A DNA stretch of 64,000 nucleotides from Gluconacetobacter takamatsuzukensis. GTDB lineage: Bacteria; Pseudomonadota; Alphaproteobacteria; Acetobacterales; Acetobacteraceae. Position numbers and translations under genes: made by a program. The notes under the pieces were generated by a model that was given only the letters and a program-made list of their open reading frames with translations, made no database searches and was not told the DNA's origin. Below, piece by piece: positions 1-9,237 of the stretch (its first letter is position 1; every line of letters starts with the position of its first letter). The stretch is taken from positions 90,482-154,481 of the forward strand of contig NZ_JABEQK010000010.1 of NCBI RefSeq assembly GCF_014174275.1, given 5' to 3'.

Positions 1-3000
1 CGGCCCTGCTCGGAATAGATGCGATACCAGTCCAGGAAATCGTCCGGCGGCATCGGCCGGGCGATGCCGAACCCCTGGCCGTAGCGGCAGCCCAGATGGC
101 GCATGGCCTCGATCATGTCGGCGTCTTCCAGCCCTTCCACCACCACCTGGCTGTGCATGTCGCGGCCCATTTCCCGCAGCGAGCGGATCACGCTGAAGAC
201 CTGGAGCGGCACGTCGCGGATATGGCGCAGCAGGCCCCGGTCCACCTTGATGCAGTCGAAGGGCGCCGTGGACAGCCGCAGCAGGTTGCTGTGCCCCGCG
301 CCGAGATCGTCGATGGCCATCTGCACGCCCTTCGACCGGAAATCCCGCAGGGCCGCGCCCTGATTGTCGGAATCGAGGCCCTGGGTTTCCAGCACCTCCA
401 GCGTCAGCCGGTTGGGGGCGATCTCGTGGCGGTTCAGCATGTCGTCGACCATGGTCAGGACATTGGTGTTCGACAGGCACGATGGCGGCAGATTGACCGA
501 GATTTCGGTGGACAGGCCCTTCCGGTCCCACGATTGCAGCCACCCCAGGCTCTGTTCCAGCCCGAACTGGAACAGCCGGTCCAGCTCGTCATGCCCCAGC
601 AGCGTCAGGAAAGTGGTGGGCGGCAGTATCGCGCCGTCGGCATCCTCCAGCCGGGCCAGGGCCTCGACCTTCAGCAACTGGCCCGTGCACAGGTCGATGA
701 CGGGCTGCATGAACATGCGCAGTCCCCCCGAGAACAGGCGCGTGCGCAGGCGGGTCGACCGCTCGTCGGACATGCCCTGCCCGTCCTGCCACAGCTTTTC
801 CCATTTCTTCTGCAATTCGTCGGTGAATTTCCGCATGTCGGCGGATTCGAACTGGTTGGGGCAGACGCCGAACAGGGTCAGCACCAGCGCCGGCGTCCCG
901 TCCGGGCGCCGGATGGGCACGCTCATGGCCGAATGGATGCGCAGATTGAGCATCAGCGCGTGCCACGGCGCCATGGCACTGTCCAGGTCGATGGACGGGC
1001 AGGTCTGCGTTTCGCCCGTGCGCCACGCCTGGGCGCCGATGAAGCTGCCATGGCGCGCGGTGGCGGCGATCACGGGCCGCACGTCGCTGCGCAGCATCGC
1101 CTCGTCCAGCGCGGTGGCGCACGGCCCGGCGATGGTCTGCGCCACCAGTTCCCCCGCCGCGTTGGGACGGGTCAGGAACGCCGCCTGGATGCCGGGCAGC
1201 TTCGCCAGCCCGTTCAGCGCATCGCTGCTGACCTGGCCCCAGCCGCCGGCGGGCAGGTCGCCGGGCAGAAGGGCCGCGGCGGCGGCATAGGCCTTGCGCA
1301 CACCCTGCTCGATCACGCGCCGCATCGCGCGATCGTCCCGATAGCGGCCTTCCACGATCTGCTGCACGCGATAGCGGTCGTCGCTGCTCACGCTGCCGGC
1401 TTCCATCTCCGCCATCAGCAGGCGCAGGTAACCGTTCTGCTCGGCGACGAACACGGCCGGATCGACGCCGAACAGCGCATACATCGTGCCCAGCGTCCGC
1501 GCCGCCGCCAGCACGTCCTCCCGCACGGTCACGGGGGTGACCAGAAATTCCAGATGCTTCGCCTCGCGCTCGATCAGGCGCTCATGCTGCTCGCGCGTCA
1601 GGCTGGCCACCATCGGCGCGCCGCCGTTCTTCTGCCAGATCGCCCGGATCGTGCCCTTGCGCAGGCTCTCCGCGATCCGCACGGCGGCCGGGGCCGCCCT
1701 GGCCAGCAGTTCCGCCGCCTTCGGCCCGTAGGGCGCGATCGGGAACAACTCGGCGGCCGCCCCTTCGTCGAGCGCCCGCGCCTCGTCCAGGGCGGCGGCG
1801 AAATGCCAGTTGACGTCGCGCGCGTCCTGGTTCTGCTTGGCGTGGTACATCGCATTGTCGGCCTGGCGCAGCAGCGCCTCGGGCTTGTCGCCGTCCTGCG
1901 GATAGAGCGCGACCCCCATGGCGAGGCCCACCGTGGCGGTATGGCCGTCTTCCAGGACAAACGGTTCCGCCACCACCGAGGACAGGCTGCTCAGCGCCGC
2001 CGCGACCTGGTCGTTCGCGGTGTCCGTATCCAGGTTTTCCAGGACGACCACGAACTCGTCGCCCCCCAGCCGCGCGACATAGCCGTTCTCGCGCACCGCC
2101 TCCCACAACCGTGCGCTCAGGTCGACCAGCACCTTGTCGCCGGCCGCGTGGCCGTACGTGTCGTTGACGGCCTTGAAACCGTCCAGGTCCATCAGCCCGA
2201 TCGCCACCGACATCCCGCGCTCGCGCGCGCGCTCCTGCGCCTTGGGCAGATATTCCTCCAGCGCCAGCCGGTTGGGCAGCGCGGTCAGCGTATCGCGGCG
2301 GGCGCGCTTCGCCTCCTCGTGGCGCAGTTTTTCCAGATTGCGGCTGCTGTCCAGCCGGTCCAGGCTCTGGCCCAGCAATCCCGCCACCCGCTGGCATAGC
2401 GTGATGCTCTTGTCGTCAAAGCCGCCGGTCCGCAGCGTCGTGAAGGTCAGCACGGACCAGATCTGCCCGCCCCGCAGCACCGGGACGGCCAGCACGGCGC
2501 GCCACCCATGCTCCATCAGCTTCTCGTAGCCCGGGATTCCGACCAGGTCGGTCTCCAGCGCGTTGGTATAGACCAGGCGCTGCTCCCGCCACGCCCGCAC
2601 CGTCACCGGCAAGGTGGCGGCGTCGGTGTCGATCCGCCAGTTCAGCCGGCCGATAATGTCCCCGCCCCGGCCGGCATGGGCCCGCACCTCCATCCGGCCG
2701 CCAAGGTCGGGCTGCACCAGCCAGACGGCGTTGAACAGCGTGTCGTCGACCAGCGTGTCGCACACGGCGCGGCATTTTTCCGCCTCGTCCTCGGCGGCGA
2801 GCATGACGGACACGGCATTGATCAGCGCCCGATACAGGCGCTGCGTCGCGTCGCGGTCGGTCACGTCCTCGATGGTCCAGATCGAATCCGTGCCCCACAG
2901 CGTGTCCAGCGCCACGGCCGACAGGTCGGCGATCACCTCCTGCCCGTCGGGCCGGGGCAGGTGCACGCCCGGAAGCTGGGCCCGGCCGGTGGCGCGCAGC

Positions 3001-3821
3001 TGCGCCTGCGCGTGCTCCAGCCGCGACACGTCGCCCGCCACGATCGTCTCAGCCGGGGCATTGTACAGCTCGGCGGGCGTGCGGCCCGCAAGGTCGGCGG
3101 CAAAGGCGTTCGCGCAATGGATGTGCGTGTCGCGCAGCAGCACGATCCCCACCTGCGCCCGGTCGAGCTGCGCCGCGCTCAGCCGCCGCTCGTCATGCAG
3201 TTTCAGCATGCGCGACAGGCTGCCAGCCGCTTCCAGCAGGATGGTCCGGATCGCGCGGTCGAACCCATCCTCCTGCCTGTCATAGACGCCCAGCACCGCC
3301 CAGACCCGGCCGGCGCGCCACAGCGGCAGCACCGCGCAGGCATGCACGCCCTGCGCCTGCATGGCCGCCAGCCAGGGCTGCAGGCTGGGCTCGCGCGCGA
3401 TATCGTCGCAGAAGACCGGCTGCCGCTCCTGCCAGGCGCGCCCGACAAGACCGTGGCGCGCCGGCAGGTCCGGCCGGGCCGAAAAAGCCGGGTCGTGCAT
3501 TTGCGCGACCGGCCCGCTGGCCGCCAGGATCCGGAAATCCCCCTCCGCATCGGGCCGGACGACGAAGGCGCCGCGCAGGCGCGCGTTCCGGGTCGCGGCC
3601 TCGCACACCGCGCCCAGCAGGGCGGTTTCGTCGATGGACGGGTCGAACGCCATGCCGATTCGCGCCAGGAAGGCGGTAAAACCGTTCAGCCGGTGCAACT
3701 GCCGCAGGCGCGCGCGCACGCGCTGGCGCTGCCCGTTTTCCTCCGCGCCACGCCCCAGCGCAGCCTCCGCCAGCGTGGACAGGCGGCGCGATGCAGGCAA
3801 CAGGGGGCGCGGCAGACGCAT
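1..3821 (-). CDS. Multidomain GGDEF/EAL c-di-GMP sensor protein (partial, 3' end beyond window)
   Basis: The first 1,273 codons of a very large c-di-GMP signalling protein that runs off the left edge. Visible in order: GAF-like region (about residues 40-185), PAS-like stretch (195-315), second GAF-like region (320-460), GGDEF domain with intact GGDEF at 586-590, a helical block (725-850) that resembles a sensor globin, a third GAF-like region (850-1015), and an EAL domain with EAL at 1053-1055 followed by conserved IDDLGAGHSN and KVDRGLL stretches. Both catalytic halves look intact, so it could make and break c-di-GMP; which activity dominates cannot be read. The ATG at 3821 has an AGGA box seven bases upstream. 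No membrane segment is obvious, so it is probably cytosolic. In acetic acid bacteria c-di-GMP governs cellulose synthesis and attachment, but no cellulose gene is in view. GGDEF/EAL are certain; the globin-like block is inference. Confidence 0.93.
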   Translation of the reverse strand, partial: MRLPRPLLPASRRLSTLAEAALGRGAEENGQRQRVRARLRQLHRLNGFTAFLARIGMAFDPSIDETALLGAVCEAATRNARLRGAFVVRPDAEGDFRILAASGPVAQMHDPAFSARPDLPARHGLVGRAWQERQPVFCDDIAREPSLQPWLAAMQAQGVHACAVLPLWRAGRVWAVLGVYDRQEDGFDRAIRTILLEAAGSLSRMLKLHDERRLSAAQLDRAQVGIVLLRDTHIHCANAFAADLAGRTPAELYNAPAETIVAGDVSRLEHAQAQLRATGRAQLPGVHLPRPDGQEVIADLSAVALDTLWGTDSIWTIEDVTDRDATQRLYRALINAVSVMLAAEDEAEKCRAVCDTLVDDTLFNAVWLVQPDLGGRMEVRAHAGRGGDIIGRLNWRIDTDAATLPVTVRAWREQRLVYTNALETDLVGIPGYEKLMEHGWRAVLAVPVLRGGQIWSVLTFTTLRTGGFDDKSITLCQRVAGLLGQSLDRLDSSRNLEKLRHEEAKRARRDTLTALPNRLALEEYLPKAQERARERGMSVAIGLMDLDGFKAVNDTYGHAAGDKVLVDLSARLWEAVRENGYVARLGGDEFVVVLENLDTDTANDQVAAALSSLSSVVAEPFVLEDGHTATVGLAMGVALYPQDGDKPEALLRQADNAMYHAKQNQDARDVNWHFAAALDEARALDEGAAAELFPIAPYGPKAAELLARAAPAAVRIAESLRKGTIRAIWQKNGGAPMVASLTREQHERLIEREAKHLEFLVTPVTVREDVLAAARTLGTMYALFGVDPAVFVAEQNGYLRLLMAEMEAGSVSSDDRYRVQQIVEGRYRDDRAMRRVIEQGVRKAYAAAAALLPGDLPAGGWGQVSSDALNGLAKLPGIQAAFLTRPNAAGELVAQTIAGPCATALDEAMLRSDVRPVIAATARHGSFIGAQAWRTGETQTCPSIDLDSAMAPWHALMLNLRIHSAMSVPIRRPDGTPALVLTLFGVCPNQFESADMRKFTDELQKKWEKLWQDGQGMSDERSTRLRTRLFSGGLRMFMQPVIDLCTGQLLKVEALARLEDADGAILPPTTFLTLLGHDELDRLFQFGLEQSLGWLQSWDRKGLSTEISVNLPPSCLSNTNVLTMVDDMLNRHEIAPNRLTLEVLETQGLDSDNQGAALRDFRSKGVQMAIDDLGAGHSNLLRLSTAPFDCIKVDRGLLRHIRDVPLQVFSVIRSLREMGRDMHSQVVVEGLEDADMIEAMRHLGCRYGQGFGIARPMPPDDFLDWYRIYSEQG

Positions 3822-3940
3822 CAGAAAATCCTGACTCTCATGACAGAAAATCACATCGTGGCAGGATTGACTGGAAACGCTGCCGCATACCAGCGTTATA
3901 ATTATGATTTCAATGAATTATGCGCCAGTCCCCAAAAGGG

Positions 3941-5320
3941 TCAGGCACCGGCCCGCCGCCCGCGCACCAGCCGGCTGGAACTGATCGCCGCCGCGCCATA
4001 GGCGCAGGCCGCCGCCAGTTCCAGGCAGCGCAGGGTCGGGTCGTGGCGGACGAAGCCGAATGTCAGCGCCACGAACATCGCCCCCATCGTCTGCCCCCAC
4101 AGCCGCGCGACCGAAACCATGCCGCTGGCACTGCCCGAGCGCCCGTGCGGCGCCGCCACCATCATCGCCCGGTTGTTCGGCGCCTGGAAAATCCCGAACC
4201 CCATCCCCGCGACGGCAATCCGCCACGCAATGTCCAGGTTCCCCGCATCGGCCGGCAGCAGGCACAGCAGCACGAAGCCGGTGCCGGTCACACACAGGCC
4301 GATCGAGGACAGGATGCCGGCCGGCACCCGGTCCGCCAGCCGCCCCACCAGCGGCGAGATCGCGACAATGCCCACCGGCCACGGCGTGATCAGCAGCCCG
4401 GTCGCCACCGCCGAGCGATGCAGCACTGTCTCCAGCGTGAAGGGCATGGAAATGATGAAGAAGTTCGACGCCACGAACGCCAGCGACCCCACGCTGAACG
4501 CGATCAGGAAATCCGGCACCGCCAGCAGGTCGATCGGCAGCATGGGGTCGGAACGCCCGGTCTGGCGCCGCGCGAGCTGGAAGAACGCGCCGCCGCCGAT
4601 CAGCAGCAGCCATACCGCCACCACCGGGCCGCTGCGATGCGCCAGACTGTCCAGCCCGACGACCAGGCAGCCGATGGCCACCACGTTCAGGATCGCGCTG
4701 GCCAGGTCGAACGAGGACTGGCTGCGCGGCGTGGCGGGCAGGTAGATCACCGCCGCCACCATCGCCGCCCCGCCCAGCGGCAGGTTGATCAGGAAGATCC
4801 ACGGCCAGTCCGCCACCGACAGCACGGCAGAGGCGATGGTCGGCCCCAGCGCCACCCCGGTCGCGACCACCACGCCGTTCAGCGCGATCCCCTTGCCGAT
4901 CTCGGCATGGGGGTAGATGAAGCGGACCAGCGCGATGTTCACGCTCATGATGCACGCGCCGCCGATGCCTTGCAGCGCCCGGGCCAGCGCCAGTTCCAGC
5001 AGCGTATGCGACATCGCGCAGAAGACCGAGGCCACGACGAAGGTGGCCAGCCCGATCCGGCACAGCCGCGCGAAGCCCAGCCGCGACCCCAGCGAGGCCA
5101 GCGGCAGCAGCGTCGCCAGGCAGGCCATCTGATAGGCGTTGATCACCCAGATCGAGGAAGACGGGCTGGCATGGATATCCTGCGCGATCGTCGGCAGCGC
5201 GACATTGGCGATGGCATAATCCAGCACCGAGAGCAGGACCGACAGCGCCACGGCGAACATCGCCAGCGCCCGGGGCATGCCATGCAGCCCCTCGCCCTCG
5301 CGCAGGACCGTCCCCTTCAT
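3941..5320 (-). CDS. MFS drug-type efflux transporter, DHA2 (14-TM) family
   Basis: A 459-residue inner-membrane proton antiporter of the EmrB/QacA type. The N-terminus has the family's LDYAIANVALPTIAQD helix, then SSIWVINAYQMA and the antiporter motif C-like ALGPTIASAV. Hydrophobic segments run the whole length, consistent with 14 helices. I start at the ATG at 5320 because GGGGACAGGG lies just upstream; an in-frame start 63 bases earlier would overlap the preceding gene. It is the last gene of a minus-strand run after the dienelactone hydrolase (23-base gap) and the sugar porter. Substrate unknown; export of a small toxic or aromatic compound would fit the family. Confidence 0.88.
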   Translation of the reverse strand: MKGTVLREGEGLHGMPRALAMFAVALSVLLSVLDYAIANVALPTIAQDIHASPSSSIWVINAYQMACLATLLPLASLGSRLGFARLCRIGLATFVVASVFCAMSHTLLELALARALQGIGGACIMSVNIALVRFIYPHAEIGKGIALNGVVVATGVALGPTIASAVLSVADWPWIFLINLPLGGAAMVAAVIYLPATPRSQSSFDLASAILNVVAIGCLVVGLDSLAHRSGPVVAVWLLLIGGGAFFQLARRQTGRSDPMLPIDLLAVPDFLIAFSVGSLAFVASNFFIISMPFTLETVLHRSAVATGLLITPWPVGIVAISPLVGRLADRVPAGILSSIGLCVTGTGFVLLCLLPADAGNLDIAWRIAVAGMGFGIFQAPNNRAMMVAAPHGRSGSASGMVSVARLWGQTMGAMFVALTFGFVRHDPTLRCLELAAACAYGAAAISSSRLVRGRRAGA

Positions 5321-5343
5321 CGCCCTGTCCCCGTCATCGCCGG

Positions 5344-6087
5344 TCAGCCGCGCAGGGCGCGGGCGAACAGCGCCTGGACCCATCCCATGGCCTGAAGGAA
5401 CAGGGCGGGGTCGAACCGGTGGCCCTCGTCGCGCAGGAAGGCATGCTGGCCGTTGACCTCATGCCATTCGTACCCGACCCCTGCCGCCTCCAGCGCCTCG
5501 CGGATCGCCTGCCGCCCCGCGAAGGGCACATGCGGGTCCTGCCGGCCCCAGACCATCATCGCCTCGCCGGCAATCTCGCCCAGCCGCCGCAGCGTATCGT
5601 CCGCCCGCCCGTCGCCCAGCGACGCCGAATGGATGTCGGTGGCATAGAAGCACGCCGCCGCCTGCACGGCGGGGTTCATCGCCGCCCGCAGCGCCAGATG
5701 GCCGCCCAGGCACACGCCCATGGTGCCGATCCGCCCGGTACAGGCGTCATGCTCCGCCAGCCACGCCACCGCCGCGCGCGCATCGTCGTCATAGGCGGCC
5801 AGGGGCTTGGCATATTTCAGCGCGTTGCCCCGGTCGGTCCCCGGCCCGTCATAGGCCAGCACGCAGCCGGCGGGCTCGTATTCGTGATAGACTTCCGGCA
5901 CCGCCACCACATGGCCCAGCCCCGCGACCATCGCGGCCAGCCGGCGGATCGGCGCCGTCACCTGGTAGATTTCCGAAAACAGCACCACGCCGGGAAAGCG
6001 GCCTTCCGCCGCCGGGCGCAGCACATGCAGCCGCATCGGGCCGTTGGCCGTCGCGATATCCTGGGTCTCGTCCCCGCGCAGTATCAT
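5344..6087 (-). CDS. Dienelactone hydrolase family protein
   Basis: A 247-residue cytosolic alpha/beta hydrolase of the dienelactone hydrolase family, which opens lactone or ester bonds with a Cys-Asp-His triad. The nucleophile is C126 in GVCLGGH, the Asp is in GRQDPHVP and the His in GQHAFLRDEG. The conserved Glu near residue 39 (FSEIY), which controls the cysteine in true dienelactone hydrolases, is present. Length is typical. It sits 15 bases after the sugar porter and 23 before an efflux pump, so the three are probably cotranscribed. True substrate not determinable; no other chlorocatechol-pathway gene is nearby. Confidence 0.9.
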   Translation of the reverse strand: MILRGDETQDIATANGPMRLHVLRPAAEGRFPGVVLFSEIYQVTAPIRRLAAMVAGLGHVVAVPEVYHEYEPAGCVLAYDGPGTDRGNALKYAKPLAAYDDDARAAVAWLAEHDACTGRIGTMGVCLGGHLALRAAMNPAVQAAACFYATDIHSASLGDGRADDTLRRLGEIAGEAMMVWGRQDPHVPFAGRQAIREALEAAGVGYEWHEVNGQHAFLRDEGHRFDPALFLQAMGWVQALFARALRG

Positions 6088-6102
6088 CGTCGCCGCCCCG
6101 CC

Positions 6103-7533
6103 CTACCGTCCCAGTTCCCGCAGCCGCCGGCCCGCCATCAGCCGGGCCTCGATCTCCTCCAGCGACACGCCCTTCGTTTCGGGCACGTAGGCGAGGGTGA
6201 CCAGGATGAACAGGCCGTTCATGATGGCAAACAGCCAGAAGGTCCAGCTCTGCCCCAGGGCCGCCATGACGGTCAGGAAAATGTTGCTGACCAGCCAGTT
6301 CGCCGCCCAGTTGGTGAAGGTGGAGCACGCAATGCCGAAATCGCGGCCGCGCAGGGGCTGGATTTCCGAGCACAGGGTCCACACCATCGGCCCCGCCCCG
6401 ATGGCGAAGCCGGCGACGAACAGCAGCAGCGCCGCCACCATCCCGCCCAGCACCGGCGTCGACTCCCCGCCGATCGCGGCCAGCCCGCCGGCCACCAGCA
6501 TCGCCCCGGTCATGATCGCGCAGCTCAGGATCAGCAGCGGGCGCCGCCCCCAGCGATCGATGAAGGCGATGGCGAAGCCGGTGGCGGCCATGTTGACCAG
6601 CCCCAGCAGCGCCGTGGCCCAGGTCGCGGCCGACACCCCGAAATGCGCGGCCTGGAAGATCTTGGGCGCGTAATACATCAGCACGTTGATGCCCGTGACC
6701 TGCTGCATCACCTGCAAGGCCACCCCCAGCAGCACCGAGCGGCGGAAATTCGGGCTGCTGCGGAAAAACGCCAGCCCGCTGCCGCCCTCGCGCCGGAGTT
6801 CCTGCGCGATGTCGCGGATCTCGGCATCGGCTTCGGCCGGGCTGGTGCGCAGCAGGCGCATCACCTGGCTGGCCCGCCCCCGCTCGCCCCGCATCATCAG
6901 CCAGCGCGGACTGTCGGGCAGGAACAGGCACGCGGCGCAGAACAGCGCCGCCGGCGCCGCCATCAGCCCCAGCATCCAGCGCCAGTGCCCGCCATACGAC
7001 AGCAGGCTGTCGGTGACATAGGCCAGGAAGATCCCGAGCGTAACCATGAGCTGGTAGAACGAGACCATCGCCCCGCGCACCGATTCCTGCGAGATTTCGG
7101 AAATATAGAGCGGCGCCGCAAACGCCGCGATCCCGACCGCAAGCCCCAGCAGCACCCGCCCGACGATCAGCACCGCCACCGATGGCGCCAGCGCGCACAG
7201 CCCGGCCCCGGCGACGAACAGCAGCGACGCCGCCAGCAGCGCCCGCCGCCGCCCCAGCCGGAACGAGATGCGCCCCGCCACCAGCGAGCCCAGGGCGGCC
7301 GCGGCCATCATCGACGACACGATCCATTCCTGCGTCCGTGCCGCGGCATGGAATTCGTCGCCGATAAAGCCCAGCGCCCCGGCGATGACGCCGGTATCCA
7401 GCCCGAACATCAGCCCGGCCATCGCCGCCAGGATGCCGACCACCACCGCCCGGGCCGCCGCATGCGCCGCGGGCGGATGGGCGGTGGTCTGGCTGGTGCC
7501 CGTGGGGGGTGTACCTGTCTGGTCCGCCGTCAT
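6103..7533 (-). CDS. Sugar:proton symporter, MFS sugar porter family (GalP/XylE-like)
   Basis: A 476-residue inner-membrane sugar importer. Family signatures are clear: RLGRRR after helix 2, PDSPRWL before the central loop, QQVTGINVLMYYAP in helix 7, RWGRRPLL after helix 8 and PETKG at the C-terminus. An Ala/Thr/Pro-rich tail of about 28 residues precedes helix 1. The ATG at 7533 has GGGAG nine bases upstream. It heads the minus-strand operon with a dienelactone hydrolase and an MFS exporter. Glucose, galactose or xylose are the usual substrates of close relatives; which applies here is not visible. Confidence 0.92.
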   Translation of the reverse strand: MTADQTGTPPTGTSQTTAHPPAAHAAARAVVVGILAAMAGLMFGLDTGVIAGALGFIGDEFHAAARTQEWIVSSMMAAAALGSLVAGRISFRLGRRRALLAASLLFVAGAGLCALAPSVAVLIVGRVLLGLAVGIAAFAAPLYISEISQESVRGAMVSFYQLMVTLGIFLAYVTDSLLSYGGHWRWMLGLMAAPAALFCAACLFLPDSPRWLMMRGERGRASQVMRLLRTSPAEADAEIRDIAQELRREGGSGLAFFRSSPNFRRSVLLGVALQVMQQVTGINVLMYYAPKIFQAAHFGVSAATWATALLGLVNMAATGFAIAFIDRWGRRPLLILSCAIMTGAMLVAGGLAAIGGESTPVLGGMVAALLLFVAGFAIGAGPMVWTLCSEIQPLRGRDFGIACSTFTNWAANWLVSNIFLTVMAALGQSWTFWLFAIMNGLFILVTLAYVPETKGVSLEEIEARLMAGRRLRELGR

Positions 7534-7839
7534 GTCATGGACTCCCTCTTCCGGATTCGGCGCCCGGCGGCGGGGCGCCCGGGCAGGTTGTCTCCTGCCC
7601 CGTCATATCCTGTGTCGTTCCATGCCGACCCGCCGCGGGCATCGCGCGCCCGCAAGTCCGCTCCGTTATGGCGCCAAACCCACCGATCTGGCCAGATCCC
7701 TTGGCGATCCTGCGCCCGAAGAAAAAACCGGCCCGGCAATGAACCAAACCGCCTCTCCCGGATATGAGCCCGCGGCCATTGACATTCGCGAGCCCGTTCC
7801 GCGCTCATGCACGCTCACATTCACTACAGACGCGGTTCA
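7534..7839. other. Divergent intergenic region between sugar porter and gluconate permease
   Basis: 306 bases without a gene, shared by the two divergent transporters. It holds a perfect 7-bp inverted repeat (GGGCAGG, 7581-7587, and CCTGCCC, 7594-7600), which would form a hairpin in the leader of the sugar porter. A consensus -35 box TTGACA lies at 7779-7784 facing gntP, but no good -10 follows at 16-18 bases. Promoters in both directions are expected here; only the -35 is visible. Confidence 0.5.
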
Positions 7840-9183
7840 ATGTCCCCAATTCTGGCGATTTCCCTGGCAACCGCGGCGATTGGCGCCGTCGTGCTCCTCA
7901 TCGGGCGCTACAAGCTCAATCCCTTCATTGTCCTGGTCTGCGTTTCCATTCTGCTGGCGATCTGCGCGGGCATGCCGCCCCAGAAGGCCGTCGCCTCGTT
8001 CGAAGAGGGCGCGGGCCATGTGCTGGGCCATATCGCGACCGTGATCGCGCTGGGCACCATGTTGGGCAAGATGCTGGCCGAATCCGGCGGCGCGGACCAG
8101 ATCGCGCTCACGATCACCCGCCTCGCCGGGACAAAGCGCATCAGCTGGGCCATGATGGTCATCGGCCTGCTGATCGGCCTGCCGGTGTTCTTCGAGGTCG
8201 GGTTCGTGCTGCTGATCCCGCTGGCCTTCACCCTGGCGCGGCGGACCTCGACCCCCCTGCTGCTGCTGGCGCTGCCGATGGGGGCCGCGCTCTCGGTCAC
8301 CCATGCGATGATCCCGCCGCACCCCGCCACCCTGCTGGCGCTGGCGGCGTACCATGCCGATACGGGGCGGACCATCTTCTGGGGCGTGATCATCGGCACC
8401 CCCATCGCCGCCCTGGCCGGCCCGGTCTATGCCCGCTTCATCACGCCGCATATCCATACCGAGGGCGAGGCCGCGCTGGCCGAGCAGTTCGCCAGCCGCG
8501 ACAGGCCGGGCGACATGCCGCCCTTCCTCACCACCGTCCTGACCATCCTGGCGCCGGTGCTGCTGATGCTGGTGGGCTCGGCCGCCGACCTGATCACCAG
8601 CCCGGGCGGGCTTGCCAACACGATCCTGCATTTCGTGGGCAATACCGACATCGCCCTGCTGCTGGCCACCGTCCTGTCCTTCTACGTGCTCGGCCTCGCA
8701 CGCGGCTTCTCGCGCGAGACGATCCTGCGCTTCACCACCGAATGCCTGGGCCCCACGGCGCTGATCATGCTGCTGGTCGGCGCCGGCGGCGGCTTCGGGC
8801 GCGAACTGATCGACAGCGGCGTGTCGAAAGCCATCACCGACGTCGCGGTGGGCGCGCATGTGCCGCTGCTGGTGCTGGCGTGGCTGGTGGCGGTGGTGGT
8901 GCGGGTCGCGGCCGGCTCGGCCACCGTGGCCATGAGCACGGCCTCGGGCATCGTCGGGCCGATCCTGCTGCACAGCCACGGCACGTCGCCCGAACTGATG
9001 GTGCTGGTCACGGGCGCGGGCTCGGTGGCGCTGGGCCCGATGAACGATGCCGGATTCTGGCAGATCAAGGAATATCTGGGCCTGACCGTCGGCCAGGCGA
9101 TCAAGACCTGGTCGGTCATCGAAACGCTGATCGCGGTGCTGGGCCTGGTCTTCTGCCTGCTGGCGTCCCTGTTCGTCCACTAG
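7840..9183 (+). CDS. gntP: Gluconate:H+ symporter, GntP family
   Basis: A 447-residue inner-membrane permease of the GntP family, which imports gluconate or related sugar acids. Typical stretches: GLPVFFEVGFVLLIPL, MIPPHPATLLAL, VRVAAGSATVAMSTASG and GSVALGPMNDAGFW. Hydrophobic helices fill its length. I prefer the ATG at 7840 because the protein then begins directly with the first helix; an in-frame ATG at 7807 would add eleven polar residues, and neither has a strong ribosome site. It is divergent from a sugar porter and convergent with der. Periplasmic glucose dehydrogenase (30107-32494) makes gluconate, so this permease could import its product. Paralogues for other aldonates exist, so the exact substrate is inferred. 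Confidence 0.88.
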   Translation: MSPILAISLATAAIGAVVLLIGRYKLNPFIVLVCVSILLAICAGMPPQKAVASFEEGAGHVLGHIATVIALGTMLGKMLAESGGADQIALTITRLAGTKRISWAMMVIGLLIGLPVFFEVGFVLLIPLAFTLARRTSTPLLLLALPMGAALSVTHAMIPPHPATLLALAAYHADTGRTIFWGVIIGTPIAALAGPVYARFITPHIHTEGEAALAEQFASRDRPGDMPPFLTTVLTILAPVLLMLVGSAADLITSPGGLANTILHFVGNTDIALLLATVLSFYVLGLARGFSRETILRFTTECLGPTALIMLLVGAGGGFGRELIDSGVSKAITDVAVGAHVPLLVLAWLVAVVVRVAAGSATVAMSTASGIVGPILLHSHGTSPELMVLVTGAGSVALGPMNDAGFWQIKEYLGLTVGQAIKTWSVIETLIAVLGLVFCLLASLFVH

Positions 9184-9185
9184 CA

Positions 9186-9217
9186 GGCGGTCCCGGAACC
9201 CCGGTTCCGGGACCGCC
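9186..9217. terminator. Bidirectional hairpin between gntP and der
   Basis: A perfect 15-bp inverted repeat (9186-9200 with 9203-9217; arms GGCGGTCCCGGAACC and its complement) starts three bases after the gntP stop and ends about 20 bases before the der stop. The genes are convergent, so it can end both transcripts. There is no T tract. Confidence 0.7.
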
Positions 9218-9237
9218 CGCCAGGGCGCGCCGGTGCG

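Noticed and set aside
96..2399. Long plus-strand open frame opposite the GGDEF/EAL gene
   Set aside because: Rich in Arg, Gln, His and Pro without any domain; it is the complement of a clear EAL/GGDEF coding sequence in GC-rich DNA.
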